A stretch of 53,255 bases of DNA from Gammaproteobacteria bacterium (lineage in GTDB: Bacteria > Pseudomonadota > Gammaproteobacteria > Thiohalospirales > Thiohalospiraceae). The notes beneath the pieces were generated by a model, which worked only from the letters and a program-made list of their open reading frames with translations, ran no database searches and was not told the DNA's origin. The stretch lies in NCBI GenBank assembly GCA_015491735.1, contig WFVH01000100.1, forward strand, positions 1 to 53,255, written 5' to 3'. Shown here in pieces: positions 44,118 through 52,524 of the stretch; position 1 is the stretch's first letter, and each line of letters opens with the position of its first letter. A program made the translations under genes and the position numbers.

Positions 44118-44528
44118 ATGGTTGACAGAAAGATTGAATCGATAGAAGGCATAGGTTCCAACGGCATCGAGGCGCTTTCCAGGGCTGGCATCACCAGTAC
44201 GGGGAAGTTGCTGAATATCTGCCATACAAAAGAGGCCCGGATGGATCTGGCCGAACGTACCGGCTTGAGCGAATCCGTCATTCTGAACTGGGTGAACATG
44301 TCTGATCTTTTTCGCATCAACGGTATTACCGGCCATATGGCGGAGCTGTTGCTGGCGGCCGATATCGATACGATACAGGAACTGGCCGAAGAAGATGCAG
44401 AGAGCCTCTGCCGCAAGATGCATGAAGTGAACGGTGAAAGGGGCCTCAACCTGCAGATACCCGCTGTGACGGCAGTGGCCGTCTGGATTGCCCAGGCAAA
44501 AGAGCTGCCAGCGATTATTACCCATTAA
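44118..44528 (+). CDS. DUF4332 helix-hairpin-helix protein
   Basis: A 136-aa soluble protein of the DUF4332 type, built of two helix-hairpin-helix units. IESIEGIGSNGIEALSRAGI is the first, and LFRINGITGHMAELLLAADI the second, which continues into TIQELAEEDAESLCRKMHEV. Members are thought to bind DNA or act as adaptors, but no function is established. GGGGG lies ahead of the ATG. It is alone between the HerA-like gene and ispD. The first unit (IEGIG) resembles the IEGIGPK segment fused to NarH about 8 kb away. Confidence 0.83.
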   Translation: MVDRKIESIEGIGSNGIEALSRAGITSTGKLLNICHTKEARMDLAERTGLSESVILNWVNMSDLFRINGITGHMAELLLAADIDTIQELAEEDAESLCRKMHEVNGERGLNLQIPAVTAVAVWIAQAKELPAIITH

Positions 44529-44590
44529 TCTTCCGTTCGCCTATAATGGGGCTGGCCGCGGTTGGCCCCATTATTCTGATTGAAACTCGC

Positions 44591-45310
44591 ATGAAAAAGA
44601 GCACCCGATGCTGGGCGGTGGTTCCCGCGGCCGGCACCGGCTCCCGCATGGGAGCAGATATCCCCAAACAGTACCTGCCCCTGGCGGGTGGCACCATTAT
44701 CGAACAGACGTTGCGGCGCCTGGCCTCATCCGGCTCGATTGCCGGTATCGTGGTGGCGGTGGGAGCCGGCGACGAGCGGTGGAAAAATGCCCGGCCTGAT
44801 ATCGATAGACCGCTGATTACCGTGACGGGGGGAGCGGAACGTTACCGTTCGGTACTGAACGCCGTTGAAAAGTTGCTGGCAATGGGGTGTGGCGGTAATG
44901 AGTGGGTGCTGGTGCATGACGCCGTGCGCCCCTGCATACGCACGGCAGATATCGAAAAACTGGTTGTGACGCTGTGGGATTCGCGCGAGGGGGGCGTGTT
45001 GGCGGCGCCGGTCAACGATACGATAAAGAGAGGCGACGAAACGGGAAACATCATTGCCACGGTAGAGCGGAACCGGCTATGGCGCGCCTTGACGCCGCAG
45101 ATGTTCCGCCTGCGCCCGCTTCATGACGCGCTCGCCGGCGCACTCGCCGCCCGGAAGCGGGTGACCGATGAAGCGTCTGCCATGGAGTTGTCCGGTTATC
45201 GGCCGCGGCTGGTGGAAGGACATGCCGACAATATCAAGATAACCCGGCCCACCGATCTGGCGATGGCGGAATTTCTTCTTCGGCAACAGGACGAGCGCCC
45301 ATGCGCATAG
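44591..45310 (+). CDS. ispD: 2-C-methyl-D-erythritol 4-phosphate cytidylyltransferase
   Basis: MEP-pathway enzyme of 239 aa that couples CTP to MEP. The nucleotide-binding start [20 protein letters not shown] is complete. [29 protein letters not shown] and [11 protein letters not shown] are present, and [12 protein letters not shown] with [16 protein letters not shown] closes the family pattern. The frame is open from 44546, but ATG 44591 gives the standard N terminus. Its last ten bases overlap ispF, as in many Gammaproteobacteria. ispD-ispF-truD-(surE-pcm) is a common cluster; here surE-pcm have moved to 14 kb. Confidence 0.95.
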   Translation: MKKSTRCWAVVPAAGTGSRMGADIPKQYLPLAGGTIIEQTLRRLASSGSIAGIVVAVGAGDERWKNARPDIDRPLITVTGGAERYRSVLNAVEKLLAMGCGGNEWVLVHDAVRPCIRTADIEKLVVTLWDSREGGVLAAPVNDTIKRGDETGNIIATVERNRLWRALTPQMFRLRPLHDALAGALAARKRVTDEASAMELSGYRPRLVEGHADNIKITRPTDLAMAEFLLRQQDERPCA

Positions 45311-45780
45311 GGCATGGTTACGACGTGCACAGATTCGGTCCCGGGGATCATCTGGTCATCGGAGGCGTGAGGATTCCCCATGATTGCGGCATGGTCGCCC
45401 ACTCTGACGGTGATGTGTTGATTCACGCGGTGTGCGATGCGCTGCTGGGAGCTGCCGGGCTGGGTGACATTGGCCGCCATTTTCCCGACAGCAGCGAGGC
45501 GTTCAAGGATATCGACAGCCGTATCCTGCTGCACCGGGTGCTGGGGCAGTTGCGAGAGCTGGGTTTGGCGGTCACCAGTCTTGACATTACGTTGATAGCG
45601 CAATCCCCCAAAATGGCTCCCTATATCGAAGCCATGCGGCGTTGTCTGGCACAGGATCTTGCCCTTGATGCCGGGCGGATAAATATCAAGGCCACCACGA
45701 CCGAAGGGCTGGGTTTTCCCGGGCGCAGGGAAGGGATCGCCTGTCATGCTGTCACGCTGCTGCTGGAAGATGGAGAGTAG
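45301..45780 (+). CDS. ispF: 2-C-methyl-D-erythritol 2,4-cyclodiphosphate synthase
   Basis: Cyclises CDP-ME 2-phosphate to MEcPP in isoprenoid synthesis. The 159-aa trimer-forming protein shows [10 protein letters not shown] with the zinc-binding Asp8 and His10, [20 protein letters not shown] with the third ligand histidine, and [15 protein letters not shown]. Near the C terminus [20 protein letters not shown] is characteristic. The start overlaps ispD by ten bases, and the end overlaps truD by eleven. Confidence 0.97.
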   Translation: MRIGHGYDVHRFGPGDHLVIGGVRIPHDCGMVAHSDGDVLIHAVCDALLGAAGLGDIGRHFPDSSEAFKDIDSRILLHRVLGQLRELGLAVTSLDITLIAQSPKMAPYIEAMRRCLAQDLALDAGRINIKATTTEGLGFPGRREGIACHAVTLLLEDGE

Positions 45781-46801
45781 CCATCTGCCTTGCGCATGGG
45801 GAAACCCGGTCGGCGCGGCCGTCGTCCGCGCCAGCCCCGAAGACTTCCAGGTCGATGAGGTGCTGGGTTTTCCGCCTGAGGGCGAAGGCCAGCATCTGCT
45901 GCTCAAGATCAGAAAACGCAACACCAATACCCAGTGGCTGGCGCGGCAGTTGGCGCGTTTTGCGCGGGTTCCCGCCAGAAGCGTCGGCTTTGCCGGCCTC
46001 AAGGATCGTTGTGCATCGACTACCCAGTGGTTCAGCATCGACCTGGCCGGGAAGCGAGAGCCGGTCTGGTCCACCTTCAATTCGGAACAGGTTCAGATTC
46101 TCGAAACAGCCCGTCATTCGCGAAAGCTAAGGCGGGGCAGCCTGCAGGGCAATCGTTTCACGTTGCTCTTGCGGCAGCTGGATGGTGATCACCGGGAACT
46201 GGAGAGCCGCCTGCAGCAAATTGCTGCTGATGGCGTTCCAAACTACTTCGGTGAACAGCGTTTTGGCCGCGATAACGCCAACCTGAAACAGGCAGAAGCC
46301 CTGTTTGGCGGGAAAATACGGGTCAGCAATCGTCATAAAAAAGGGCTGTATCTGTCCGCTGCCCGTTCACTGCTGTTCAACCAGGTGCTGGCTCGGCGGG
46401 TCATGAATGCCACCTGGAGGCGTGTTCTGCCGGGAGAGGTTGTCATGCTGGCGGGCAGCCGCAGTTTTTTTACCGTCGATGCCTTGTCGGAGCAGATTGA
46501 GCAGCGCCTTGCCGCAGGGGATATTCAGCCCACAGCGCCGTTGTGGGGCAGGGGTTTGCCGCTGGCAAGGGATCAGGCGCTGATCCTGGAAACCGCGGCT
46601 CTGCAGGGTTTTCAATCATGGTGCAACGGCTTGGAAGCCGCAGGCTTGAAACAGGAGCGCCGCCCCACGCAACTGCGGCCTGTGGCGCTGGATTGGGAGT
46701 GGCTGGGAGAGGAGACGCTTCGATTGTCTTTTTTCCTGTCTGCCGGGGGTTACGCTACAGCGGTGCTGCGTGAACTGGTCTCTTTCACAACCCCGCGGTA
46801 G
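45770..46801 (+). CDS. truD: tRNA pseudouridine(13) synthase TruD
   Basis: Modifies U13 of tRNA-Glu and some others. The 343-residue protein has the family's N-terminal [21 protein letters not shown]-type segment, and [17 protein letters not shown] carries the catalytic aspartate. [13 protein letters not shown] and [16 protein letters not shown] are diagnostic of TruD. ATG 45770 gives the usual start ([13 protein letters not shown]), so I prefer it to ATG 45746, which would add eight residues. It overlaps ispF. The C terminus ends close to pepN with a 31-base gap. Confidence 0.92.
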   Translation: MESSHLPCAWGNPVGAAVVRASPEDFQVDEVLGFPPEGEGQHLLLKIRKRNTNTQWLARQLARFARVPARSVGFAGLKDRCASTTQWFSIDLAGKREPVWSTFNSEQVQILETARHSRKLRRGSLQGNRFTLLLRQLDGDHRELESRLQQIAADGVPNYFGEQRFGRDNANLKQAEALFGGKIRVSNRHKKGLYLSAARSLLFNQVLARRVMNATWRRVLPGEVVMLAGSRSFFTVDALSEQIEQRLAAGDIQPTAPLWGRGLPLARDQALILETAALQGFQSWCNGLEAAGLKQERRPTQLRPVALDWEWLGEETLRLSFFLSAGGYATAVLRELVSFTTPR

Positions 46802-46832
46802 CGTTATTGTTAACCCGGATTGAAGGAAAAAA

Positions 46833-49466
46833 ATGCAAGATCATAGCGTGATGAGCAAACGGAGAAACGTCACCTTTCTCAAGGATTACAGACCGCCAGA
46901 CTACCAGGTATCAACCATTGAACTTCACTTCGAACTGGGTGAAGAGGAGGTTTTGGTACGTTCCCGCATGGCGCTGAATGCTGATTATGAAGGTGCCGGG
47001 GAGATACGTCCGCTGCGGCTGGATGGCAGGGGTTTGGAACTCGTTTCGGTAACACTTGAAGGAGAGCGGCTGACCGGGGGGCAGTACCTGCTCGATGAGG
47101 AGTCGCTGATCCTGCCGGAACCGCCGCGCCGTTTTATACTGGAGATCGAGACGGTATTGAAACCCCGGTCGAACAGCTCTCTGGAGGGTCTGTACCAATC
47201 GGGGGGCAATTTCTGCACCCAGTGTGAGGCAGAGGGGTTCCGCAAGATCACCTACTATCCGGATCGTCCCGATGTAATGGCGCTGTTCAGCACCACCATC
47301 ATCGCGGATCGCGAGCGCTATCCGGTACTGCTCTCCAATGGCAACCGGGTGGATGGCGGTGAGCTGAGCGACGGCCGGCACTGGGTCAAGTGGGAGGATC
47401 CTTTTCCAAAGCCCAGCTACCTGTTTGCGCTGGTTGCCGGCGATCTGGCCCATGTCAGTGACCGTTTTACAACCTGCTCTGGCCGTGCCGTGAAATTGAA
47501 ACTCTATGTAGAGCGGCACAACCTGCACAAGTGCGCTCACGCCATTCGCTCGTTGAAACGGGCAATGGCCTGGGACGAACGGGTATACGGGCGCGAGTAC
47601 GATCTGGACTGTTATATGATCGTTGCGGTGGATGATTTCAACATGGGAGCGATGGAGAACAAGGGACTCAATATCTTCAACTCCAAATTCGTACTCGCCA
47701 GCCCGGAAACGGCTACCGACACCGACTTTCAGTATATCGAAGGGGTGGTGGCCCATGAATATTTTCACAACTGGTCAGGAAACCGGGTCACTTGCCGCGA
47801 CTGGTTTCAGCTCAGCCTCAAGGAGGGGTTTACCGTGTTCCGCGATCAGGAGTTCAGTGCCGATATGGGTTCCCGCGCAGTGCAGCGCATCGGTGATGTC
47901 AACCGTCTGCGCAACACCCAGTTTCCCGAGGATCATGGTCCGCTGGCCCACCCGGTGCGCCCGGACTCCTATGTGGAGATCAATAATTTCTATACCGCCA
48001 CCGTGTATGAAAAGGGCGCGGAAGTGGTGCGCATGATACATACACTGGTGGGGGCAGAAGGGTTTCGCGCCGGCACCGATCTCTACTTCCAGCGCCACGA
48101 TGGTCAGGCGGTGACGACGGATGATTTCGTCTCCTCCATGGAGGAGGCCAACCGTATCGATCTGGGACAGTTCCGCCGTTGGTACAGTCAGGCAGGTACG
48201 CCCCGCATCGAGGTCAGTGATACCTACGATGCCGCCAGCTGCCGTTATACTCTGCGACTGGTTCAGAGCTGTCCGGCCACCCCCGGTCAGGCGCGCAAGC
48301 TGCCGTTTCATATTCCCGTGGAGGTGGCGCTACTCGACGATAAGGGAGAAGAGCTGGCTGGCGGTCAGGTGCTGGAGCTGCGCGAACCGGAACAGCTGTT
48401 CCACTTCGAGGGGATCGGGCAGCGTCCAATTCCTTCACTGCTGCGTGGTTTTTCTGCTCCGGTGATCCTGCACTACGCCTACAGCCAGGATCAGCTGGCC
48501 TTTCTGATGACGCACGATACCGATCCGTTCAATCGCTGGGAGGCCGGTCAGCAGCTCGCTACCGGGATCATCTTGCCGCTGGCCGATGGCCGGTGCGATG
48601 GCAGGCAGTTTGCGCTCGATGACATATTGGTCGGCGCCTTTCGCAAGATACTGACCGGAAATACCGAAGATCCTGCTTTTACCGCCCTGTTGCTTACACT
48701 GCCCAGCGAGAGCTGGCTTGCAGAACAGTGTGAAACAGTGGATCCGGTCGCTATTCACGATGCGCGTACTATTGTGCGCCGCGTCCTGGCGTCCAGGCTG
48801 GAAGCTGTCTGGCTGGCGGGCTATGAGGCCAATAATGCCCATGGTGAATACCGGGTCGATGCCATCTCCATCGGCCGCCGCAGTCTGAAAAATCTCTGTC
48901 TCTCCTATCTGATGGAGTTGCCGGAGGAGAGCATCCGGCAGGGTTGTTTTGAACAGTTTACCACAGCCGGCAACATGACCGATACCATGGCAGCGCTCCA
49001 GGCCCTGGCCAACTGCGAATGCCCGGAGCGGGAACCGGCGCTGGATGCGTTTTATCAGCGTTGGCGGGATGATGCGCTGGTGGTGGACAAGTGGTTCTCC
49101 CTTCAGGCCACGTCCCGCCTGCCCGGTACACTGGCGCGGGTAAAGAAGCTGCTTGAACACCCCGCCTTCGACATGCGCAACCCCAACCGGGTGCGGGCGC
49201 TGATTGGTGCTTTCAGCCAGGGAAATCCGGCCCGTTTTCACCAGCCGGGCGGCGCCGGTTACCGTTTTCTGGCGGAACAGGTGTTGGAACTCGACAGAAT
49301 CAACCCCCAGGTGGCGGCCAGAGTACTCAACCCCCTGACTCGCTGGCAGCGCTATGATGAGCAGCGTCAGCGGTTGATGAAAATGGAACTGGAGCGCATA
49401 GCATCTGCCGAACCCCTCTCCCGGGATGTATACGAGATTGTATCCAGGTCGTTGAACCGGAGCTGA
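46833..49466 (+). CDS. pepN: Aminopeptidase N (M1 family)
   Basis: Cytoplasmic zinc aminopeptidase of 877 aa, close to E. coli PepN (870). The substrate-binding GAMENKGLNIFNSKFVLA motif precedes the zinc site HEYFHNWSGNRVTCRDWF, whose second glutamate lies in LSLKEGFTVFRDQEF. The N-terminal beta domain, thermolysin-like domain, beta domain (from about 440) and a long helical C-terminal domain follow in order. GAAGGA sits six bases before the ATG. It is a stand-alone gene with a general role in peptide turnover. Confidence 0.97.
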   Translation: MQDHSVMSKRRNVTFLKDYRPPDYQVSTIELHFELGEEEVLVRSRMALNADYEGAGEIRPLRLDGRGLELVSVTLEGERLTGGQYLLDEESLILPEPPRRFILEIETVLKPRSNSSLEGLYQSGGNFCTQCEAEGFRKITYYPDRPDVMALFSTTIIADRERYPVLLSNGNRVDGGELSDGRHWVKWEDPFPKPSYLFALVAGDLAHVSDRFTTCSGRAVKLKLYVERHNLHKCAHAIRSLKRAMAWDERVYGREYDLDCYMIVAVDDFNMGAMENKGLNIFNSKFVLASPETATDTDFQYIEGVVAHEYFHNWSGNRVTCRDWFQLSLKEGFTVFRDQEFSADMGSRAVQRIGDVNRLRNTQFPEDHGPLAHPVRPDSYVEINNFYTATVYEKGAEVVRMIHTLVGAEGFRAGTDLYFQRHDGQAVTTDDFVSSMEEANRIDLGQFRRWYSQAGTPRIEVSDTYDAASCRYTLRLVQSCPATPGQARKLPFHIPVEVALLDDKGEELAGGQVLELREPEQLFHFEGIGQRPIPSLLRGFSAPVILHYAYSQDQLAFLMTHDTDPFNRWEAGQQLATGIILPLADGRCDGRQFALDDILVGAFRKILTGNTEDPAFTALLLTLPSESWLAEQCETVDPVAIHDARTIVRRVLASRLEAVWLAGYEANNAHGEYRVDAISIGRRSLKNLCLSYLMELPEESIRQGCFEQFTTAGNMTDTMAALQALANCECPEREPALDAFYQRWRDDALVVDKWFSLQATSRLPGTLARVKKLLEHPAFDMRNPNRVRALIGAFSQGNPARFHQPGGAGYRFLAEQVLELDRINPQVAARVLNPLTRWQRYDEQRQRLMKMELERIASAEPLSRDVYEIVSRSLNRS

Positions 49467-49549
49467 TTGTGAAACTGCCCATTGTTATTAACCCGGCGGG
49501 ATCCCGCCGCCTGAGAACAGATACTTGAAAATCTTCGCCACTTCGCTGC

Positions 49550-49578
49550 TAAAGTTTGCCGTTCAGGTTCCGCTATAA
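49550..49578 (+). promoter_or_regulatory. Candidate sigma-28 (FliA) promoter for the chemoreceptor
   Basis: TAAAGTTT (49550-49557) is a perfect match to the sigma-28 -35 consensus. After 11-12 bases it is followed by TCCGCTATAA, a partial match to GCCGATAA. It lies 51 bases before the chemoreceptor start, as expected for a flagellar class-3 gene. Confidence 0.5.
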
Positions 49579-49628
49579 CCATAGATACGTGACTTGCGCA
49601 ATACGCGAACAGGAGCGAGGTCATCCCT

Positions 49629-51287
49629 ATGGCAGGCAGATCTTCACGGTTTTTGGATATCACTATCCAGGGAAAATTTCAGCTATTGCTTGCTTCGGTG
49701 GCGGTGATATTTTTTGCTGTCGGTGTTCTGAGCTACAGGTATATCGCCCCCATCAACCCCATCTGGCACACCTATCAGGACGATGTAGTGCAAAGAAACA
49801 AGCTGTTGAATCAAATCCAGGCCGGTTTGGGTTATGGTGGCGCCATTCATAACTTCAAGAACTATGTGTTAAGAGGTGATGGCAGCTACTATCAACAGTT
49901 CATGAGCAAATTCGACGAAGTGGATCGATTCGTCGAACGGTATCGTCAGGTCGGGCACATTACCGCTGGCGAGGAAGCTGGCTTGGCGGCCATCACTGAA
50001 GTCGGCAGAAACTATCGTGCTGCTGCTGAGCAGGTAAAAAACATGTTGGCTGAAGGGCGCTCGCCAGCGGAGATCGATGCATCTGTAAAAATCGATGATA
50101 GTCCCGCTATCCAGGCCATGCAGAAGTTGTTTGAACACAAGGAGCGGCTGACTGGCGAGGCCGGCCAGCAGTTGGAGACAGCCACCAGCAGCCTGATGCT
50201 GATATCCCTGGGTGGGTTGCTGCTGACTTTTTTGCTGGTTTCGGTGATGGTTTTTCTCATCAGCCGGACGGTTCTGCGGCCCATCAACACACTGCGCGAG
50301 TTGATCTTGCGGGCGGAGCGGGAGAGTGATCTGACGGCATGTAACGACCATGATCCATCGCCTATCTGTATGGAGCTCAACTCCAAAGATGAAATTGGCC
50401 AGACAGCGTTGGCCTTCCGCCGGATGTTGAGCAAATTTCACAACACGGTAAAAAATATTGCCGATGCTGCGAGCCGGCTCTCTTCCGGCGTGCAGCAGAT
50501 GCAAGGTATTACCGGCGAAACAAGTGAAAGCATCAAGCGCCAGCAGCAAGAGACCGAACAGGCGGCAGCGGCGATGAACGAGATGACATCGACCATTCAG
50601 GAGGTGGGAAACAATGCTGGCGAGGCGGCAGAGGCGACCCACCAGGCCGACCAGGCCTCCAAGTCGGGGCAGCAGGTGGTCGGTAAGGCGCTGGAGGACA
50701 TCAATGTGCTGGCGGAGAATGTGGAGCAGGCCGCGAAGGTAATTCATAAACTGGAGGATGACACCAATAGCATTGGCGGGGTGCTGGATGTGATCAACAG
50801 CATTGCCGAGCAGACCAATCTGCTGGCCCTGAACGCTGCCATCGAGGCTGCACGCGCGGGGGATCAGGGGCGGGGGTTCGCCGTGGTGGCCGATGAGGTG
50901 CGTACACTGGCCCAGCGTACCCAGCAATCCACCCAGGAGATCCAGGCAATGATCGAACGGTTGCAGTCCGGCGCCAAAACCAGTGTCCAGGTGATGGAAA
51001 AGTCTCAGACCCAGGCCAAGAGCAGTGTCGAGCAGGCGGCGCAGGCGGGCAAGTCACTGAACGAGATCACCGATGCTGTTAGCCGTATTGCCGAGATGAA
51101 CCAACAGATCGCCACCGCCTCCGATCAGCAGATCAGGGTAGCTGACGAGATCAACCGCAATGTGGTCAGCATCAGCCAGGTTGCCGAACAGAATGCGAAC
51201 GGGTCCCAAGAGGCGGCTCAAGCAGCTGTCGAGCTGGAGCAGCTGGCGGGTGAGCTGGGGAGCATGGTTCGGCAGTTCAGAACCTAG
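49629..51287 (+). CDS. Methyl-accepting chemotaxis protein
   Basis: A 552-aa chemoreceptor. Transmembrane helices at about 17-39 ([21 protein letters not shown]) and 190-212 ([20 protein letters not shown]) enclose a mainly helical periplasmic domain of about 150 residues with no recognised ligand. A HAMP segment ([20 protein letters not shown]) follows, then a long cytoplasmic coiled coil. The signalling tip contains [20 protein letters not shown] and [15 protein letters not shown]. There is no C-terminal CheR-binding pentapeptide. A likely sigma-28 promoter lies upstream. Its stop codon touches the palindromic repeat at 51286. Confidence 0.95.
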   Translation: MAGRSSRFLDITIQGKFQLLLASVAVIFFAVGVLSYRYIAPINPIWHTYQDDVVQRNKLLNQIQAGLGYGGAIHNFKNYVLRGDGSYYQQFMSKFDEVDRFVERYRQVGHITAGEEAGLAAITEVGRNYRAAAEQVKNMLAEGRSPAEIDASVKIDDSPAIQAMQKLFEHKERLTGEAGQQLETATSSLMLISLGGLLLTFLLVSVMVFLISRTVLRPINTLRELILRAERESDLTACNDHDPSPICMELNSKDEIGQTALAFRRMLSKFHNTVKNIADAASRLSSGVQQMQGITGETSESIKRQQQETEQAAAAMNEMTSTIQEVGNNAGEAAEATHQADQASKSGQQVVGKALEDINVLAENVEQAAKVIHKLEDDTNSIGGVLDVINSIAEQTNLLALNAAIEAARAGDQGRGFAVVADEVRTLAQRTQQSTQEIQAMIERLQSGAKTSVQVMEKSQTQAKSSVEQAAQAGKSLNEITDAVSRIAEMNQQIATASDQQIRVADEINRNVVSISQVAEQNANGSQEAAQAAVELEQLAGELGSMVRQFRT

Positions 51288-51446
51288 TGCTCTTTCAAGG
51301 TAATAAGTCAGGATTCGGTGTTCCTGTGGTGTTTCGCGGCAAGGCGCAGTGCGCAGGCAAGGGTTGCCCCCTTGTCAAGCACTGCAACGCCGCCATGGAT
51401 GCTGACAGGCCAACTGAATCCTGATTTATTACCTTGAAAGAGTACT
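51286..51446 (+). repeat. 161-bp palindromic (MITE-like) element
   Basis: Terminal repeats of about 31 bases, at 51286-51316 and 51416-51446, are inverted copies with two mismatches (left core CTCTTTCAAGGTAATAAG, right core TTATTACCTTGAAAGAG). The interior continues the symmetry: CCTGT / ACAGG, GCAGTGC / GCACTGC and CAAGGG / CCCTTG, so it can form one long stem. It contains no gene and overlaps the last base of the chemoreceptor stop. Sixteen bases of its end recur at 32956-32971. Confidence 0.82.
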
Positions 51447-51524
51447 GGCATTGACAACTTCCCCGGGTGTGATTGCTCTCGCAGTTGTTGTGATTTCTGG
51501 TCACCTGTTAGAGATAAAGGCGCT

Positions 51525-52322
51525 ATGAGTACGGAAAACATTGCAATTTCGGATCTTCTGGTCATGTTGGTCGAGCCATCGTCTACCCAGCAGCGCATTG
51601 TACGCCAGCGCCTGTCAGAGCTCGGAATCAAGGACAGTATCGTGATTGAGAACGGTACGGATGCGCTTCGGGAGATGATTTCCCAGCAACCTGATTTGGT
51701 AATCAGTGCACTCTATCTTCCCGATATGACGGGTACGGAGCTGGTCTATGCCATGCGGGAAGAAGAGATGTTTCAAAACACGGCGTTCGTACTGGTATCC
51801 AGTGAAACCCGTATCCACTATCTTGAACCTATTCGCCAGGCGGGTGCACTGGCCATCTTGCCCAAACCCTTTACCAACGAAGAGCTGAGAGTGGCCATCA
51901 CGGCCACTCTGGATTTTCTGACCCCTGACCCCCTGCAACTGGCCAACTATGATCCGGAAAGCATCGAGGTGCTGATAGTGGATGACAGCACACTGTCGAG
52001 AAAGCATGTGCGCCGGATACTCTCGTCTCTGGGAATGGAGAGGTTCACCGAGGCAACGGATGGAACCGAGGCAATGGCGCTGCTGCAACAACGCTATTTC
52101 GATCTGGTGGTTACCGATTACAACATGCCCAATATGGATGGCCGGGAGCTGATTGACCAGATTCGCCGGAGCGATACCCAACCTTCAATTCCGGTGTTGA
52201 TGGTCACCTCCGAACGGAACAAGAACAACCTTGCGGCCATTCAGCAGGCGGGTGTCTCCGCCATATGTGACAAACCTTTCGAGCCGGGTACTATCAAGCG
52301 GTTAATCGAGCAGATACTGTAA
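51525..52322 (+). CDS. Double-receiver response regulator without output domain
   Basis: A 265-aa protein of two CheY-like domains. In the first (about 10-130) the acidic pair is lost (VEPSSTQQ). The phospho-acceptor position in DLVISALYLPDMTG is not aspartate, although the signature lysine (KPF) is kept, so it is probably not phosphorylated. The second (about 148-265) is complete: VLIVDDSTLSRKHV, DLVVTDYNMPNMDG with the acceptor Asp, VTSE and KPFEPG. It follows the chemoreceptor, suggesting chemotaxis-type signalling, but no kinase is present in the window. AAAGG precedes the ATG. Confidence 0.9.
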   Translation: MSTENIAISDLLVMLVEPSSTQQRIVRQRLSELGIKDSIVIENGTDALREMISQQPDLVISALYLPDMTGTELVYAMREEEMFQNTAFVLVSSETRIHYLEPIRQAGALAILPKPFTNEELRVAITATLDFLTPDPLQLANYDPESIEVLIVDDSTLSRKHVRRILSSLGMERFTEATDGTEAMALLQQRYFDLVVTDYNMPNMDGRELIDQIRRSDTQPSIPVLMVTSERNKNNLAAIQQAGVSAICDKPFEPGTIKRLIEQIL

Positions 52323-52357
52323 TCCGCTGATCTGACGGCAACATCTGTTTCATGCAT

Positions 52358-52442
52358 TGGTAGCGATGGTCGGAGTCGAACCGACACGCCCGAAGGCACA
52401 GCATTTTGAGTGCTGCGTGTCTACCAATTCCACCACATCGCC
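52358..52442 (-). tRNA. tRNA-Leu(CAA)
   Basis: An 85-nt gene. The acceptor stem GGCGATG pairs with CATCGCT (one G-U pair), with A as discriminator and an encoded CCA. TGGTGGAATTGGTAGACAC is the class II leucine D-arm. The anticodon stem CAGCA/TGCTG encloses CTCAAAA, giving anticodon CAA for UUG codons. The long variable arm (CCTTCGGG) and the T-arm TCGGTTCGACTCCGA are complete. Confidence 0.97.
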
Positions 52443-52459
52443 ATTCGATCAGGATGGCT

Positions 52460-52487
52460 ATTATAGGCCATCTTCGCAAGCGGGCAA
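52460..52487 (-). promoter_or_regulatory. Promoter of tRNA-Leu
   Basis: On the minus strand a perfect TATAAT (52465-52460) is 16 bases after TTGCCC (52487-52482), four of six at -35. Transcription would start near 52453, about ten bases before the tRNA. Confidence 0.7.
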
Positions 52488-52524
52488 AGCATCGTAGCAT
52501 GCAATTTGGTAATATGGGCGGCCT

